Part shown: piece by piece, positions 37,953-47,908 of the stretch
How positions within the stretch are numbered: the first letter of the stretch is position 1
Layout of the letters: each line of letters starts with the position of its first letter
DNA from: Phialophora verrucosa
Lineage: Eukaryota > Ascomycota > Eurotiomycetes > Chaetothyriales > Herpotrichiellaceae
Length of the DNA: 64,000 nt
Assembly (NCBI GenBank): GCA_002099365.1
Contig: MSED01000001.1
Span: forward strand, 620,001-684,000
Direction of reading: 5' to 3'
Position numbers and translations under genes: made by a program
Notes under the pieces: model-generated
Database searches by the model: none
Seen by the model: only the letters and a program-made list of their open reading frames with translations
What the model was told of the DNA's origin: nothing

Positions 37953-37958
37953 CAGCAG

Positions 37959-39122
37959 TCAGTCCCTTGCAGGCGGTAACGGGAATGGCCATCCAGGCAA
38001 TGTCATGGTCAAAGCGACAGGATCCCTCTCGAGCTCGGTTCTCTTCGCGGCCAACTCGTCCACGTCCCAGTTCGACCACAGATATCGGCCGGACGGGATG
38101 ACGGCGCCGAGTTGGGAACTGAGCCAGACGCAGAACTGGGCGGGAAGGGATGCTAAAGGAATTGTCCCGTTCAGCTCAGCCTCAGTCTCATAATGGTTAT
38201 CTGATAATAAATCTCACAGGGAGCAGAAGACCAGGCAGCACAAGAGTTTTACACTTACCTTCGTCCCTGGGCAGGAAGGGATTGTCCTTCTGGGGCGGTG
38301 CCATGGCGTCGCTTTTGGCCGCCATCTCGGTCGCAACGACGCCCGGATGGAGAGAGTAACAGCGAACGCCTGGGTTCTCGGACGCGACATATTCGCACAG
38401 TTTGGCCAGGGCGATCTTGCTGCTCGCGTAGCTGGCGGGACATTGTTCCACCACCGACGCCGGAAGGTGGGCGATCAGAGAGTTGATGCCGATCAAGACC
38501 GGTCGGCGCTCACTCCCACCCTCGCCCTCGCCGCCGCTGCCGCTAGTGTTGTGGCGGCGCCGCGCGTTGCGAAGAAAGTGCTGCGCGATAATGAAGCTCC
38601 CTTTGACATTCACTTCGAACGCTTTCCAGAACTCGTCGACCGGTCCGGTCGCGATGGTGCCTGGGTCGGACAGATACGCCGCCGCGTGGACGCAGATGTC
38701 GACGCCGCCGCCGTATTGCTGGGTGAGAGAAGCAAAGCAGGCCGCCACGGCGACTTCGTCGGTGACATCCAGCGGAAACAAGACGACGTCTGCTGAAGGG
38801 TAGACCGCTCGAATGTGGCATTGGCTCTCTTGCAATGGCCGGGCCCGGCGCCCAAGCAATGCCACCGCCCTGGCTCCGGCCGTGACAAATGCCAGAGCCG
38901 TGGCCGCTCCGATCCCTGTGCCCCCTCCTGTCGCACCGTTAGTTGTCTGCTGGCAAATGCAATCACCAATCATCGAGGGCAGCATTCAAACGCCTCTGTT
39001 GTTGTTGTTGCCATACCGGTCACGACGACGAGCTTGCCGGCAGCCGACAGCTCAGGGCGGGTGGGATCAATGCTCGGGTACGGGGCATGATGATAGGTGG
39101 TGGTCAAAGATGGGAGGACCAT
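37959..39122 (-). CDS. short-chain dehydrogenase/reductase (SDR 1)
   Basis: Three exons: 39122-39017, 38927-38259 and 38152-37959, giving 322 aa. The first intron (89 bp, phase 1, CTAAC branch point) restores the cofactor motif TGGGTGIG (residues 35-42); the second intron is 106 bp. SDRs reduce ketones or oxidise secondary alcohols with NAD(P). The NNAG-equivalent is VHAAAYL. The active site is Ser185 with Tyr202 and Lys206 (YASSK), and the Ser-Tyr spacing is about four residues longer than usual. A low-complexity insert (TSGSGGEGEGGSER) lies before the Ser strand. The C-terminus (LPAQFCVWLSSQLGAVIPSG then YLWSNWDVDEL) matches a common fungal SDR subgroup. It follows the monooxygenase gene in the same direction, 347 bp apart, and could supply or consume its ketone. 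Confidence 0.87.
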
Positions 39123-39469
39123 GGTGTGATGCTTCTGGGATCGCGTGGTGCGAATCGTTCTACTCGCCCGGCTGGCCTTCTTCAGACCGTCACCTCTTGT
39201 AGCATATAAACTAATAATAGCCCCTGGCGAAGGGGAAGGGAGGGGCCGACAGAGGGGCTGTTCGTTCGATCTCACTGCACTGACTGTCATGGATTGGTGA
39301 TTCACTCGGCCCCGGCATCCTCGGCTGGGAAGTCGATGGTTTTAACTGTTTTACGAAGGGAGAGGGGGGAATATCTTAGCCCGTCACTGTTTTGGGCACA
39401 TTCTTTCAAAATGGTCTTTCTCTCTTTCTCTATGTTGACATCTGAATACATGGTCCTGTTGCCCTTCCC
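39123..39469. other. short intergenic region between SDR 1 and the monooxygenase gene
   Basis: About 350 bp, holding the SDR 1 promoter and the monooxygenase 3' UTR. Nothing else seen. Confidence 0.5.
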
Positions 39470-41478
39470 TTACTCTATCTCCCAAGGCACATCGGCGTTC
39501 CTCATATACGGGGCGAGTTTTTCAGCATCCCTCAATACCTCTGCCTTGACCCGCCCGTTGCCGAGGTACGACCACATGTTGCTCGTGCGGTATCGGTGGT
39601 CATAGTGTTCCCATTTGACGTCTCTGATGGTCTTCATGAAATGCATGGCCTAGTTAAGAGAAAGACGGACTTGCGTGAGCATCGGACAGAGCATCAAGAA
39701 TGATAGACGAAGGACACTTACCGAACCGCCCCAGATCCACAGTTTGCCCCCGAGGATATTGTTCTTGTACCAACTCTTACAATCGCGGCTCCAGACGGAC
39801 CGTTTGTGCCACTCGTCAATGTATTCGTACAGCTGGTCAATCGGCTCCTGCTTGACCTCGAGCGCGCGGATGTTCTCCGTCTGGATCTTGGCCGCACACT
39901 TGAGAATGTATTCGACACAGACCTCGTGCGAGGGCAACGCCGTGCCCGCGGCCCAGTTGCCCCGAACGCCGTTGACGACAAAGTAGTTGGGGAACTTGGG
40001 CACCGTCATGGCCAGGTAGACTTGGGGTTCGGGGTCGAACTCGTCACGCATGGTCACGCCGTTGACGCCGCGGAGCTCAAAGGGAGGGGCAAAGGCTAGA
40101 TTGAATCCCGTGGCGCAGGCGATCATGTCGACCTGGTGCAGCTTGCCGGTGCTATCGATCAGACCCTCGGGCACGACCTTCTCGATCTCTTCATGACAAG
40201 GAGTGACGTTCGGTTTGATCAAGGCCTCGAGATACCCGTCCCCAGGCGTGATCCGACGACAGCCCGGAGGCCAGGCAGGGATGAGACGGCGTTTGAGCTC
40301 TTCGTGTCCGGGGCCGAGGCGCCGTTCCATTTCAGCCCGCATCTGCTGCTGGGCTTGGATCGAGATTTCGGAATCCGCGATGAACATGTCAAAGAGATTG
40401 TTGACCGACGACTCGAGCTTGCGGCGGTACAGCAGGTGATACTCCGGGTCCTCTTTGAACCGTTGCTTCTCTTCCGCCGTGTAGTAGTATTGGGCCGCGG
40501 GCTCGGCTTCCTGGACGGGCTCGCCTGCGCTGTTCTTGACGCTCTTGTTCTTCTCCTGCTCGAGCGCCGCCGCACCCACCGGGGGTGAAATCCAAGTCAC
40601 CGACCGCATGAACGATGTGAGATGCTTCGCCGTCTTTTGGATCTGCGGTACCATCTGGATGGCCGAAGAGCCCGTGCCGATCACGGCCACGGTCTTGTCC
40701 TCCCAGCTGACATTCGGGTCCCAATTGGCGCTGTGCAGGAGCTGGCCTTGAAAGTCATGCAGGCCGGGGATCTGGGGCCATTTCCAGGAGTTCAGGAACC
40801 CGGTCCCATTGATCAGGACATGACACCAATCCTCGAATTTGCGCCCGTCCTTCTCCAGCTCGACCTTGTCTGGATGGACTCCACGTCAGAGGACCGCTCC
40901 ACGGAAGAACGGAGGAACGCAGGGAACGGGGCGGGGACTTACAGATTCCCTCGCTCTCGATCCACGTGGCACTCAGGACTTTGGTGTTGAGTTGGATCCA
41001 GGGCCTGAGATCGTACTTGTCGGCAAAAGACTCAAAGTATTTCTTGATCTCGGCCGAGCCCGCGTAGAACGCTGACCAGTCCGGGTTCGGCTCGAAGGTG
41101 AATGTATACGCATGTGCAGGTCTTGCAGCTCTGAGTGTCAGCGGTAACCGATATAATCTCCAGAGGAAACGCCCCCTGCACTTACACGTCACACGCGCAT
41201 CCAGGATACCGATTTTCGTACCACGTCCCTGCGACACTCGGGTTCTTGTCGTAGACCACCAGCTGGTACTTGGAAAACAGTTTCTTCATTTTGTAGGCCA
41301 CCAGCAATCCCGCGGCGCCGGCTCCCACGCAGATGACACGCAGGTTCCCCGGGTCCGAGTGCCAATGCTCTTCGATCCGAAATCCGTCGGCGTGTCCATT
41401 TGTTTCTGCGGTTGAGTGAGGCATTGTGCTCGAGGCTAGATTGGCGCGCTCACCTTCGTCAAGGCCGAGATCTCCCAT
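39470..41478 (-). CDS. Baeyer-Villiger-type FAD monooxygenase
   Basis: Four exons: 41478-41186, 41121-40943, 40869-39722 and 39649-39470, with canonical introns of 64, 73 and 72 bp, giving 599 aa. Such enzymes use FAD, NADPH and O2 to insert oxygen beside a carbonyl, turning ketones into esters or lactones. Visible: FAD-binding GxGxxG at residues 52-57 (VGAGAAGLL), the segment YDKNPSVAGTWYENRYPGCACD, the Baeyer-Villiger fingerprint F-x-G-x3-H-x3-W at residues 197-207 (FQGQLLHSANWD; Asp instead of the usual Pro or Asp end), and the NADPH-binding GTGSSA from residue 222. The ATGFN motif (IACATGFNLAF) is also present. The start could be Met1 or Met19 (MPHSTAE). It lies back to back with SDR 2 across a 638-bp promoter region and is the likely core enzyme of the block. 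Substrate unknown; steroid, cyclic ketone and terpenoid ketones are all within the family's range. Confidence 0.9.
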
Positions 41479-42116
41479 GTCGAGATTACAAGGCCCGGGA
41501 AGTCATAGGGTATTATCGACGCACATCTATTGAAGTCATATCCCATCGTAATTACCGCGGCTCGCACTTCCAAGCGGGGACAAGGAGCATCTCAGGGCCC
41601 AAGACGGGCGGTCATGTTTTTGGGAGTCACGCTGTGCCAGAAGCAAGATCGATGCCCACTCCCCATCCCGGACGAGGCTAGTTAGCACTGTACTCCACAT
41701 TCGGCTACCCGAGATCAACGGCATGGCATGGCAACAAACTTTGCACAGGAGCTGGTATGTGCAGATCTGTTACCGCGGCCCGAGTCAGGAACTTCTGACT
41801 AGGCTCTGTGACGCGCTTGAAGGACTCACTCACCGAGATTGGCGACTGTGCCTCGCTGCGCAACACTAACAACACCACATCCACACGCATCCAAAGTGAC
41901 ACATCGACACAAACGCAGACGGCGTTTGGGTTTCTCGGCGCACATCTCCAGGCCCATCCCACCCCACCGGAAATGTTATGCAAAGCTGATGCGATGAACA
42001 TCTTGACTTCCGAGGAAGCCCAACTCGGCCTATCAACAAAGACATTACCGTCTGTTCTGCGAGAGATACCACCAAACTCTGCCGCCTTGGGATCATCAGC
42101 AAAGTGACATTCCACC
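41479..42116. promoter_or_regulatory. bidirectional promoter region, monooxygenase / SDR 2
   Basis: 638 bp between two divergent starts. It contains the 13-base sequence TTACCGCGGCYCG twice in the same orientation (41552-41564 with T, 41770-41782 with C), each around a CCGCGG palindrome. This could be a shared regulator site. The region ends in a near-ideal start context (CCACCATGG) for SDR 2. Confidence 0.5.
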
Positions 42117-43331
42117 ATGGGTCGACGACACGGTCCCAATAATCCTGGAATCGCCTTTGTGACCGGTGCGGCTCGGGGGCTTGGGAATGCCGTGGCAGTC
42201 GCCTTTGCAAAGGAAGGGGCCAAAGCGGTCGTGATTGTCGACATCAACGACGAGGACACAATGAGCCAGGGCAAGGCGGCCGTCGAGGCCCACGGGGCGG
42301 AGGTAATAACACGGTCTTTTATTTTCTTCCCCCCCTTTCCTGGGACTACTGCATGGCAAGAGAACAGAACTGATGTTGGGGACCCGGACAGTGCTTCACG
42401 ATCACGGCGGACGTCACGCAGGAAGCAGACGTGGCTTCAGCCGTCGCCGAAGCGGTCGCAAGGTACGGCCGGATCGACTACGCGGCCAATTTCGCCGGCA
42501 TCGTGGGACCGCCGGACACCATCGTGAACCTCGACGTCGCCAAGTGGAAGAAGACGCTCGACGTCAATGCCACAGGTGTCATGCTTTGTACCAAGTACGA
42601 AATGATCCAGATGATGAAGCAAGACTCGATCCCAGTGTAAGTCTCGCTAAGACCGGGGATGGTAACACCCAAGAACATCCCTTCAACCCGGGAACCCAAA
42701 CTTCAGGGCTTCGCCTCCTTTCCCTTATTGTCGTCTGGACGCTCCAATCTAACTGAGGAATTAGCGAAGAGGGACGGCCGCCACAACGGGGCGCGATCGT
42801 GAATTGCGCGTCGGTTAATTCTCTGCTCTCGATGCCCGGGACGGGGCCTTACACGGCATCCAAACACGCATGCTATGGAATCACAAAAACGGTGAGTTCA
42901 CATTCAACTGTGCCAGCACAGAACCTTCGACCCGTCCAGCAGCTCTAATTTGGCGCCCACATGTCCCTGGGTCTCTAGGCTGCGTTAGAAGGTCGAAGCC
43001 ATGGCATCAGGGTCAATGCCGTGTCGCCGGGATTCCTCTTGACCAAAATGGCCGAAGAGTCGCTGATGGACGACAACGTGATCGATGCACGAGGCATGGC
43101 CATGTGGCAAGGTTTTGTCGCCCGACAAGGCCGGTCGGCCAGCTTTGACGAGATCGGTGATGTCGTGGCTCTCATGTGCACGCCGAAGATGAGTCTGGTT
43201 GTGGGCCAGAATCTTTTCATCGACGGGTAAGTAATATCAAGTTTCGAGTACTCGCCTTCTTGGAAATCTTGTCAGAACTGACGTGATCATATCCTACCAG
43301 AGGCTTTACCGTCAACGAAGCCGAGTCCTGA
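42117..43331 (+). CDS. short-chain dehydrogenase/reductase (SDR 2)
   Basis: Five exons: 42117-42302, 42392-42636, 42765-42891, 42979-43226 and 43301-43331, giving 278 aa; all introns are GT-AG with matching phases. Classical SDR features: cofactor motif TGAARGLG (16-23), acidic DI after the second strand suggesting NAD preference, AANFAG in place of NNAG, and catalytic Ser160, Tyr173 and Lys177 (PYTASKHACYG), with the standard 13-residue Ser-Tyr spacing. RVNAVSPGFLLTKM and GQNLFIDGGFTV are typical of the 3-oxoacyl-reductase-like/cyclic-alcohol dehydrogenase group. Its divergent pairing with the monooxygenase suggests joint expression, for instance oxidising a secondary alcohol to the monooxygenase's ketone substrate (inference). 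Confidence 0.9.
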
Positions 43332-43760
43332 CGGAGGGAATTCTCCTCACCAACACGTGGGGAGAGTGAGTCACGATTCTGGGACGTAGCCATTGACGTG
43401 GGGAATTGCGTTCCCGGGGGGAGTGGATCCGTGGATCGTTGTGAAATCCAAAAAGCACACCCTCGGGGCGACTCGTGTCACAACAGCAGAGTCAGGCTAT
43501 TATCCTGATCTTTGACAGCACCCCTATGCTTCCGGTGTACTTAGTAACTCATTTGTCGTGCCGCAATGGCCACAAATCCAGACAAATATCAATACCTTTT
43601 CATACCAAGAGCTATCTTGTGATTAAGCTTCTTAGCTCCCTTGACAGAAGGGGAATTATATCCCTCCCTGTGCTGTTGGCCGTTTCCCCTTCTATCCGGC
43701 AGGCTTGATTCCGGACCCGGAATAGCATCACCATCGTCGCCGTCGTCACCACTGTCAAAT
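43332..43760. promoter_or_regulatory. intergenic region upstream of the second MFS pump
   Basis: About 430 bp with no supported gene. A frame continuous with the MFS gene runs back to 43641 but begins with TTG and has no family similarity, so I treat it as leader. Confidence 0.5.
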
Positions 43761-45704
43761 ATGGGGACGGCCATAACAACACCGCCTGAAGATGGGTCCA
43801 AAGCAGGCTCTGTTCATCAGGAAATGGTTTTGGAAGATGAAAAAGCGGTCCCTGTCACAAACTCAGGGATCGAGGGCTTCGAGGCTGACAGCCATGCGCT
43901 GGAAGAAGGGTACTACAGCAGCACGCGCTTCTGGGGCTCGATGGTTGCCATTGGCATGAGTACGAAACACTCCCTTCTTTGTTTTTGTGCCCGGGCCGGT
44001 CTTGCTGACTTGTCGACTCGTCCTCAACCAGGTTTTTCGAGTGCTGTGGGCCAGTTTGCCCTACCATCCGCGATATTGACCCAGATCAACGCAGACATCG
44101 GCCCTGACGCCAACATTGCGTGGGTTTCGTACATCTCTACGCTGGGCATCGCGGTGAGCCTGCCGCTAACCTCACGGTATTCGGACATCTTTGGACGGCG
44201 CTGGTTTCTGATTGTTCAGCAAGGCCTAATGATGATCGGGTCTATCGTCGGAGCGACGGCGCAGAACGTCCCCTGGCTGATCGGAGGGCAAGCGATCATG
44301 AGCGTCTTCTCCGGCGGGGCTTTTTCGTACTCATACCTCATCAACGAGATTGTGCCGATGAAATATCGCTTCATCGGCACGTCCTGGGGCATCTGTTTCG
44401 CGGTGCCGTTCTCCGGCTTTGCGCCGGCCGTGGCGAATGCGTTCCTGACCAAACCGCACGGCGGGTGGCGGTGGTGTTACTGGTTGATGACGATCCTCAA
44501 CTTCGTCTCGCTGGCGTGTTTCTATGTGTTCTACCACCCACCGACATTCAAGATGAAGCACCGTGACCAGACTCGACGACAGTACCTGAAACAAATCGAT
44601 GTGGTGGGTATCTTTCTGTTCTGCGCTGGCATAGTCATCTTCATCCTCGGCCTGTCGTGGGGAGGTGGTCAATACTCCTGGAGGTCCGCCGCGACCATTG
44701 CCCCCATTGTCCTCGGCTTCTTCACCCTGGTGGCATTCGGACTCTGGGAGGCCTACGCTCCCATCAAACAGCCCCTGGTGCCGATGCACCTGTTTCGCGA
44801 CCGTGACTGGGTCGTCGGCATGCTGTTGTTGTCGTTCGGGGCCAGCATCTATTACGCCTTTGCCATTGTGTGGCCCCAGGCCGTGGTTGCCCTGTATTCT
44901 GAAGGACAGGAGAACATGATCGGCATCCTTTCGTGTGCTGCAGGTGTGCCCTACAATGCCGGTCAGATCATTGGAGGGTTCCTGTGCAAGCGGGTCACAA
45001 AGCTGAAGCTTCAGTGTCTGGTGTCGACGACCATTGGGACTATTCTTTTAGGATGTAAGTTGTCTCTCTCCCTCCTTCCGCCCCGTCACATGCCCTCGAA
45101 CGGCAGACCACAAAGAGAGGCAGATTCGGTAACAGAAATGATAGGCATGGCCACTGCAGGACCAGATGACAAGTCAACCGCATTGGGCCTCCTCATTTGT
45201 GGCGTCTTCGCCATGGGTTGGAACGAAGGCGTCACCCAAACCCTCGTGGGCATCTGTGTGCGCGATCAAAAGGAGATTGGAATTGCCGTCGGCATCGCCG
45301 GGTCTTCTCGATCCGCCATCTCGACCGTCTGGTCGACAATCTTCGTGACCGTACTGACTAACCGATTGGCCACCACCGTGCCCAATTCAGTCACTCCGGC
45401 GGTCACCCAAGCGGGATTGCCCCAATCCTCGGTGCCGGGGTTGCTCTCGGCCCTGACCAGTGGCAGCGATACGGATTTGGCACGGATAAAGGGCCTCACT
45501 CCGCGCATTCTCGAGATTGCCACAGCGGCATACCGACGGGGTGAGGCGTCAGCGTACCACACCGTATTCTATGTATCGATTGCCGTCGGGGGAACCTTGA
45601 TGATCCTGTCGCTCTTTGCGCCCAATGTTGACCATTTGATGACCGACAAGGTCGTTGTCACGTTGCATCGCAAGAAGGAGGAGTCTAAACTGGAACATGC
45701 GTGA
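43761..45704 (+). CDS. MFS efflux pump, TRI12/DHA-like (paralogue 2)
   Basis: Three exons: 43761-43959, 44032-45054 and 45124-45704, giving 600 aa. Start is MGTAITTPPEDGS. Both introns (72 and 69 bp) are multiples of three with no stop, so the whole locus also reads unspliced. The splices are supported by comparison with paralogue 1: GM|SFSSAVGQ against GMSLLGSVGG, and ILLG|YS at the same place as its second intron. The second acceptor (AG at 45123) is the only one keeping phase, but its branch point is poor. Family features match paralogue 1: SRYSDIFGRRWFL, FSYSYLINEIVPMKYRF, VIFILGLSWGGGQYSWRSA, VRDQKEIGIAVGIAGSSR and the tail VVVTLHRKKEESKLEHA. A plasma-membrane drug/proton antiporter by family. 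Lies at the right end of the accessory block. Confidence 0.86.
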   Translation: MGTAITTPPEDGSKAGSVHQEMVLEDEKAVPVTNSGIEGFEADSHALEEGYYSSTRFWGSMVAIGMSTKHSLLCFCARAGLADLSTRPQPGFSSAVGQFALPSAILTQINADIGPDANIAWVSYISTLGIAVSLPLTSRYSDIFGRRWFLIVQQGLMMIGSIVGATAQNVPWLIGGQAIMSVFSGGAFSYSYLINEIVPMKYRFIGTSWGICFAVPFSGFAPAVANAFLTKPHGGWRWCYWLMTILNFVSLACFYVFYHPPTFKMKHRDQTRRQYLKQIDVVGIFLFCAGIVIFILGLSWGGGQYSWRSAATIAPIVLGFFTLVAFGLWEAYAPIKQPLVPMHLFRDRDWVVGMLLLSFGASIYYAFAIVWPQAVVALYSEGQENMIGILSCAAGVPYNAGQIIGGFLCKRVTKLKLQCLVSTTIGTILLGCKLSLSLLPPRHMPSNGRPQREADSVTEMIGMATAGPDDKSTALGLLICGVFAMGWNEGVTQTLVGICVRDQKEIGIAVGIAGSSRSAISTVWSTIFVTVLTNRLATTVPNSVTPAVTQAGLPQSSVPGLLSALTSGSDTDLARIKGLTPRILEIATAAYRRGEASAYHTVFYVSIAVGGTLMILSLFAPNVDHLMTDKVVVTLHRKKEESKLEHA

Positions 45705-46495
45705 CATCTTTTTCGAGATGGAGGGGAGGGGTCTTGCGTGCCCAACCTCGCGGGGGATTAAAAGCTGTATACTTGCCATGAATCAAGCGCCTGTTTCAAG
45801 TCAAATGTTTTCCTCCGCTTTTAAGTTGTCGTCGTTCGTAGAACCATTGAGAGCATTGTGCGAGGGCTAGAGAGCAGGGCGTCGAAAGGAGAAGGCTGTA
45901 AAGGCTTTCAAGCCAAACAGCCTTAAGAATAATGAGAGTCTCCGGTAGACTGGGGAAGTATGTGATATAGATCGTACAGCAATGTGATTATACTTCCCGG
46001 GGACTATTTCCACCCCAGAGATTTAGGAGGACGGGTCACCCTCCATCCCCATAGCGCTCGTTGAAGAATCATGAATAGTGATAGTGCTGCCATCGAGGCT
46101 TGCAAGACCCTATCTTGCACAGGAGACGACGCCCGAGGAGCAGAAAACCGTGGTTATGGTTGAGTGGAGGGTGAGTTGAGGTGAGTGCTAAGTGAGCGAG
46201 GTTTAAAAGCGGCGCGGCGCAGGTGAGCGGCGGGGTGGGCTCGGCGTCGATTTAGGATACATCTTTCTGTGCCGCCAAAAAGCGAAGGTCGAAGTGACAC
46301 TGACACCAGACTGGATTTTGGCGTTCGTTCCGACCTTTGGTGTACTGCGTTTGCATAAAAGTTAGGCGACATCCCACGTCAGAGTAGGACCGAACCGAAG
46401 CAGTCGGTGAGTTGCAGGTGAACAGAAAGCGAGCCTCCGATGGAGCGACACCACCGGTAGCGAGAACAGCAGCAGCTGAAGACGAGCTGTCCATC
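45705..46495. promoter_or_regulatory. intergenic region upstream of ATG18; right border of accessory block
   Basis: About 790 bp, containing the pump 3' UTR and the ATG18 promoter and leader. No gene or named site recognised. Confidence 0.5.
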
Positions 46496-47908
46496 ATGGC
46501 CATGAACTTTGTCACATTCAACCAGGACTATAGCCACCTGGCTGTTGGTACGGCGGTCTCTCCCTACAGCCCTCCCGCCGCCAGTTGAGCTGATGTGGTA
46601 TAGGTACCTCCCGAGGCTTTCGCATCTTCACCACCGATCCATTTGCGAAGACGTTCGATTCCCGAGATGCCGGCAACGTTGCAATCCTCGAGATGCTCTT
46701 CTCGACATCCCTCGTCGCTCTCATCCTGTCTCCGAGAAGGCTCCAGATCAAGAACACCAAAAGGGACCTGATAATATGCGAGCTCACCTTTCCGAACGCA
46801 GTGCTGTCGGTGAGGCTGAATAGAAAGAGACTGGTGATTGTGCTGGAAGATCAGATCTACCTCTACGATATACAGACGATGAAACTGTTATACACCATCG
46901 AAACCTCTCCCAATCCTGCTGCCATCTGCGCCCTCTCACCCTCACAGGACAACTGCTACCTCGCATATCCGCTCCCACAAAAGGCCGTGGCGTCGTCATT
47001 TGCTCCGCCGTCCCACGCACCACCCAACAGTACACATGTTCCTCCAACGACGGGCGAGGTCTTGATATTTGACTCCATCAAGCTGGAAGCTGTCAATGTG
47101 GTGGAAGCACATAAGTCACCGCTGTCGTGCGTGGCGTTCAACAACGAAGGAACCCTGCTTGCGACAGCCTCAGACAAGGGTACCATCATCCGGGTTTTTT
47201 CGGTACCCGACGCACACAAACTGTACCAATTCAGAAGAGGGTCGATGCCGTCAAGGATATTCAGCATGGCCTTCAACATCACGTCCACTCTATTATGTGT
47301 CTCATCGGCAACAGAGACCGTCCACATATTCAAGCTTGGCCCTCAATCCAATAGGCCACCGGAGGAGGGCCATGAACCCGCTTCACCCAGCAAAGCTAAC
47401 AGTACATCTACCAGAAGGCTTAGTCAAGGTAGTGACATGCTGGTCGACCAACAGGATGATGAAGAGGACGGTTCTGAGTCGCCCACAGCTCTTGCGCATC
47501 GAAAGCCAAACGGGACCTTTATGGGCTTGTTACGGCGGACATCTCAGCATGTAGGCATCAATCTCGCCTCCACGGTCGGCGGATATCTTCCGAAAGGCGT
47601 CGCCGAGATGTGGGAGCCCGCAAGAGATTTTGCATGGATACGGCTCCCCAAGTCAAGCTCGGGGGCCTCCCCCAGCCAACTGCGCAGCGTGGTCGCCATG
47701 AGTGCAAACTCGCCGCAAGTCATGGTTGTTACTAACGAAGGCAACTTCTACGTCTTCACCATCGACCTGGCGACAGGTGGCGAGGGCACCTTGACCAAGC
47801 AGTATTCGTAAGTCTTTCTCTAGTCTAGGGGTGCAATTATCAAGCTAACCGCCATGCAGAGTGCTCGACATCAACGATACCATGGGCGCTTCCGGGATGG
47901 AGTTTTAG
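46496..47908 (+). CDS. atg18: autophagy protein Atg18 (PROPPIN, WD40)
   Basis: Three exons: 46496-46547, 46604-47807 and 47860-47908, introns 56 and 52 bp, giving 434 aa. The start MAMNFVTFNQDYSHLAV is the conserved fungal Atg18 start. Atg18 is a seven-bladed beta-propeller that binds PI3P and PI(3,5)P2 on the phagophore and vacuole and works with Atg2 in autophagy. Visible: GFRIFTTDPFAKTF (blade 1), LNRKRLVIVLEDQIYLYDI, the hallmark lipid-binding loop FRRG at residues 227-230 (KLYQFRRGSMPSRIFSM), and a variable acidic/serine insert afterwards. Ends DTMGASGMEF. A conserved gene that gives a clear right anchor for the accessory block. Confidence 0.96.

Larger units (their letters stand above)
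37016..37958. other. intergenic region with degenerate direct repeats
   Basis: About 940 bp holding the promoter of the sugar-type transporter and the 3' flank of the SDR gene. Two pairs of degenerate direct repeats occupy its SDR-proximal half (listed separately). No gene seen. Confidence 0.5.

Noticed and set aside
38347..38796. Plus-strand open frame of 149 codons inside SDR 1
   Set aside because: Antisense shadow of the well-supported SDR exon on the minus strand.
37828..39360. TGTTTTACGAAGGG present at 37828-37841 and 39347-39360
   Set aside because: A 14-base identity between two places in 64 kb is expected a few times by chance.
27920..45704. Reading the TRI12-like pumps as evidence of a trichothecene gene cluster
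   Set aside because: No trichodiene synthase, P450 or acetyltransferase genes are present; the name reflects only transporter family.
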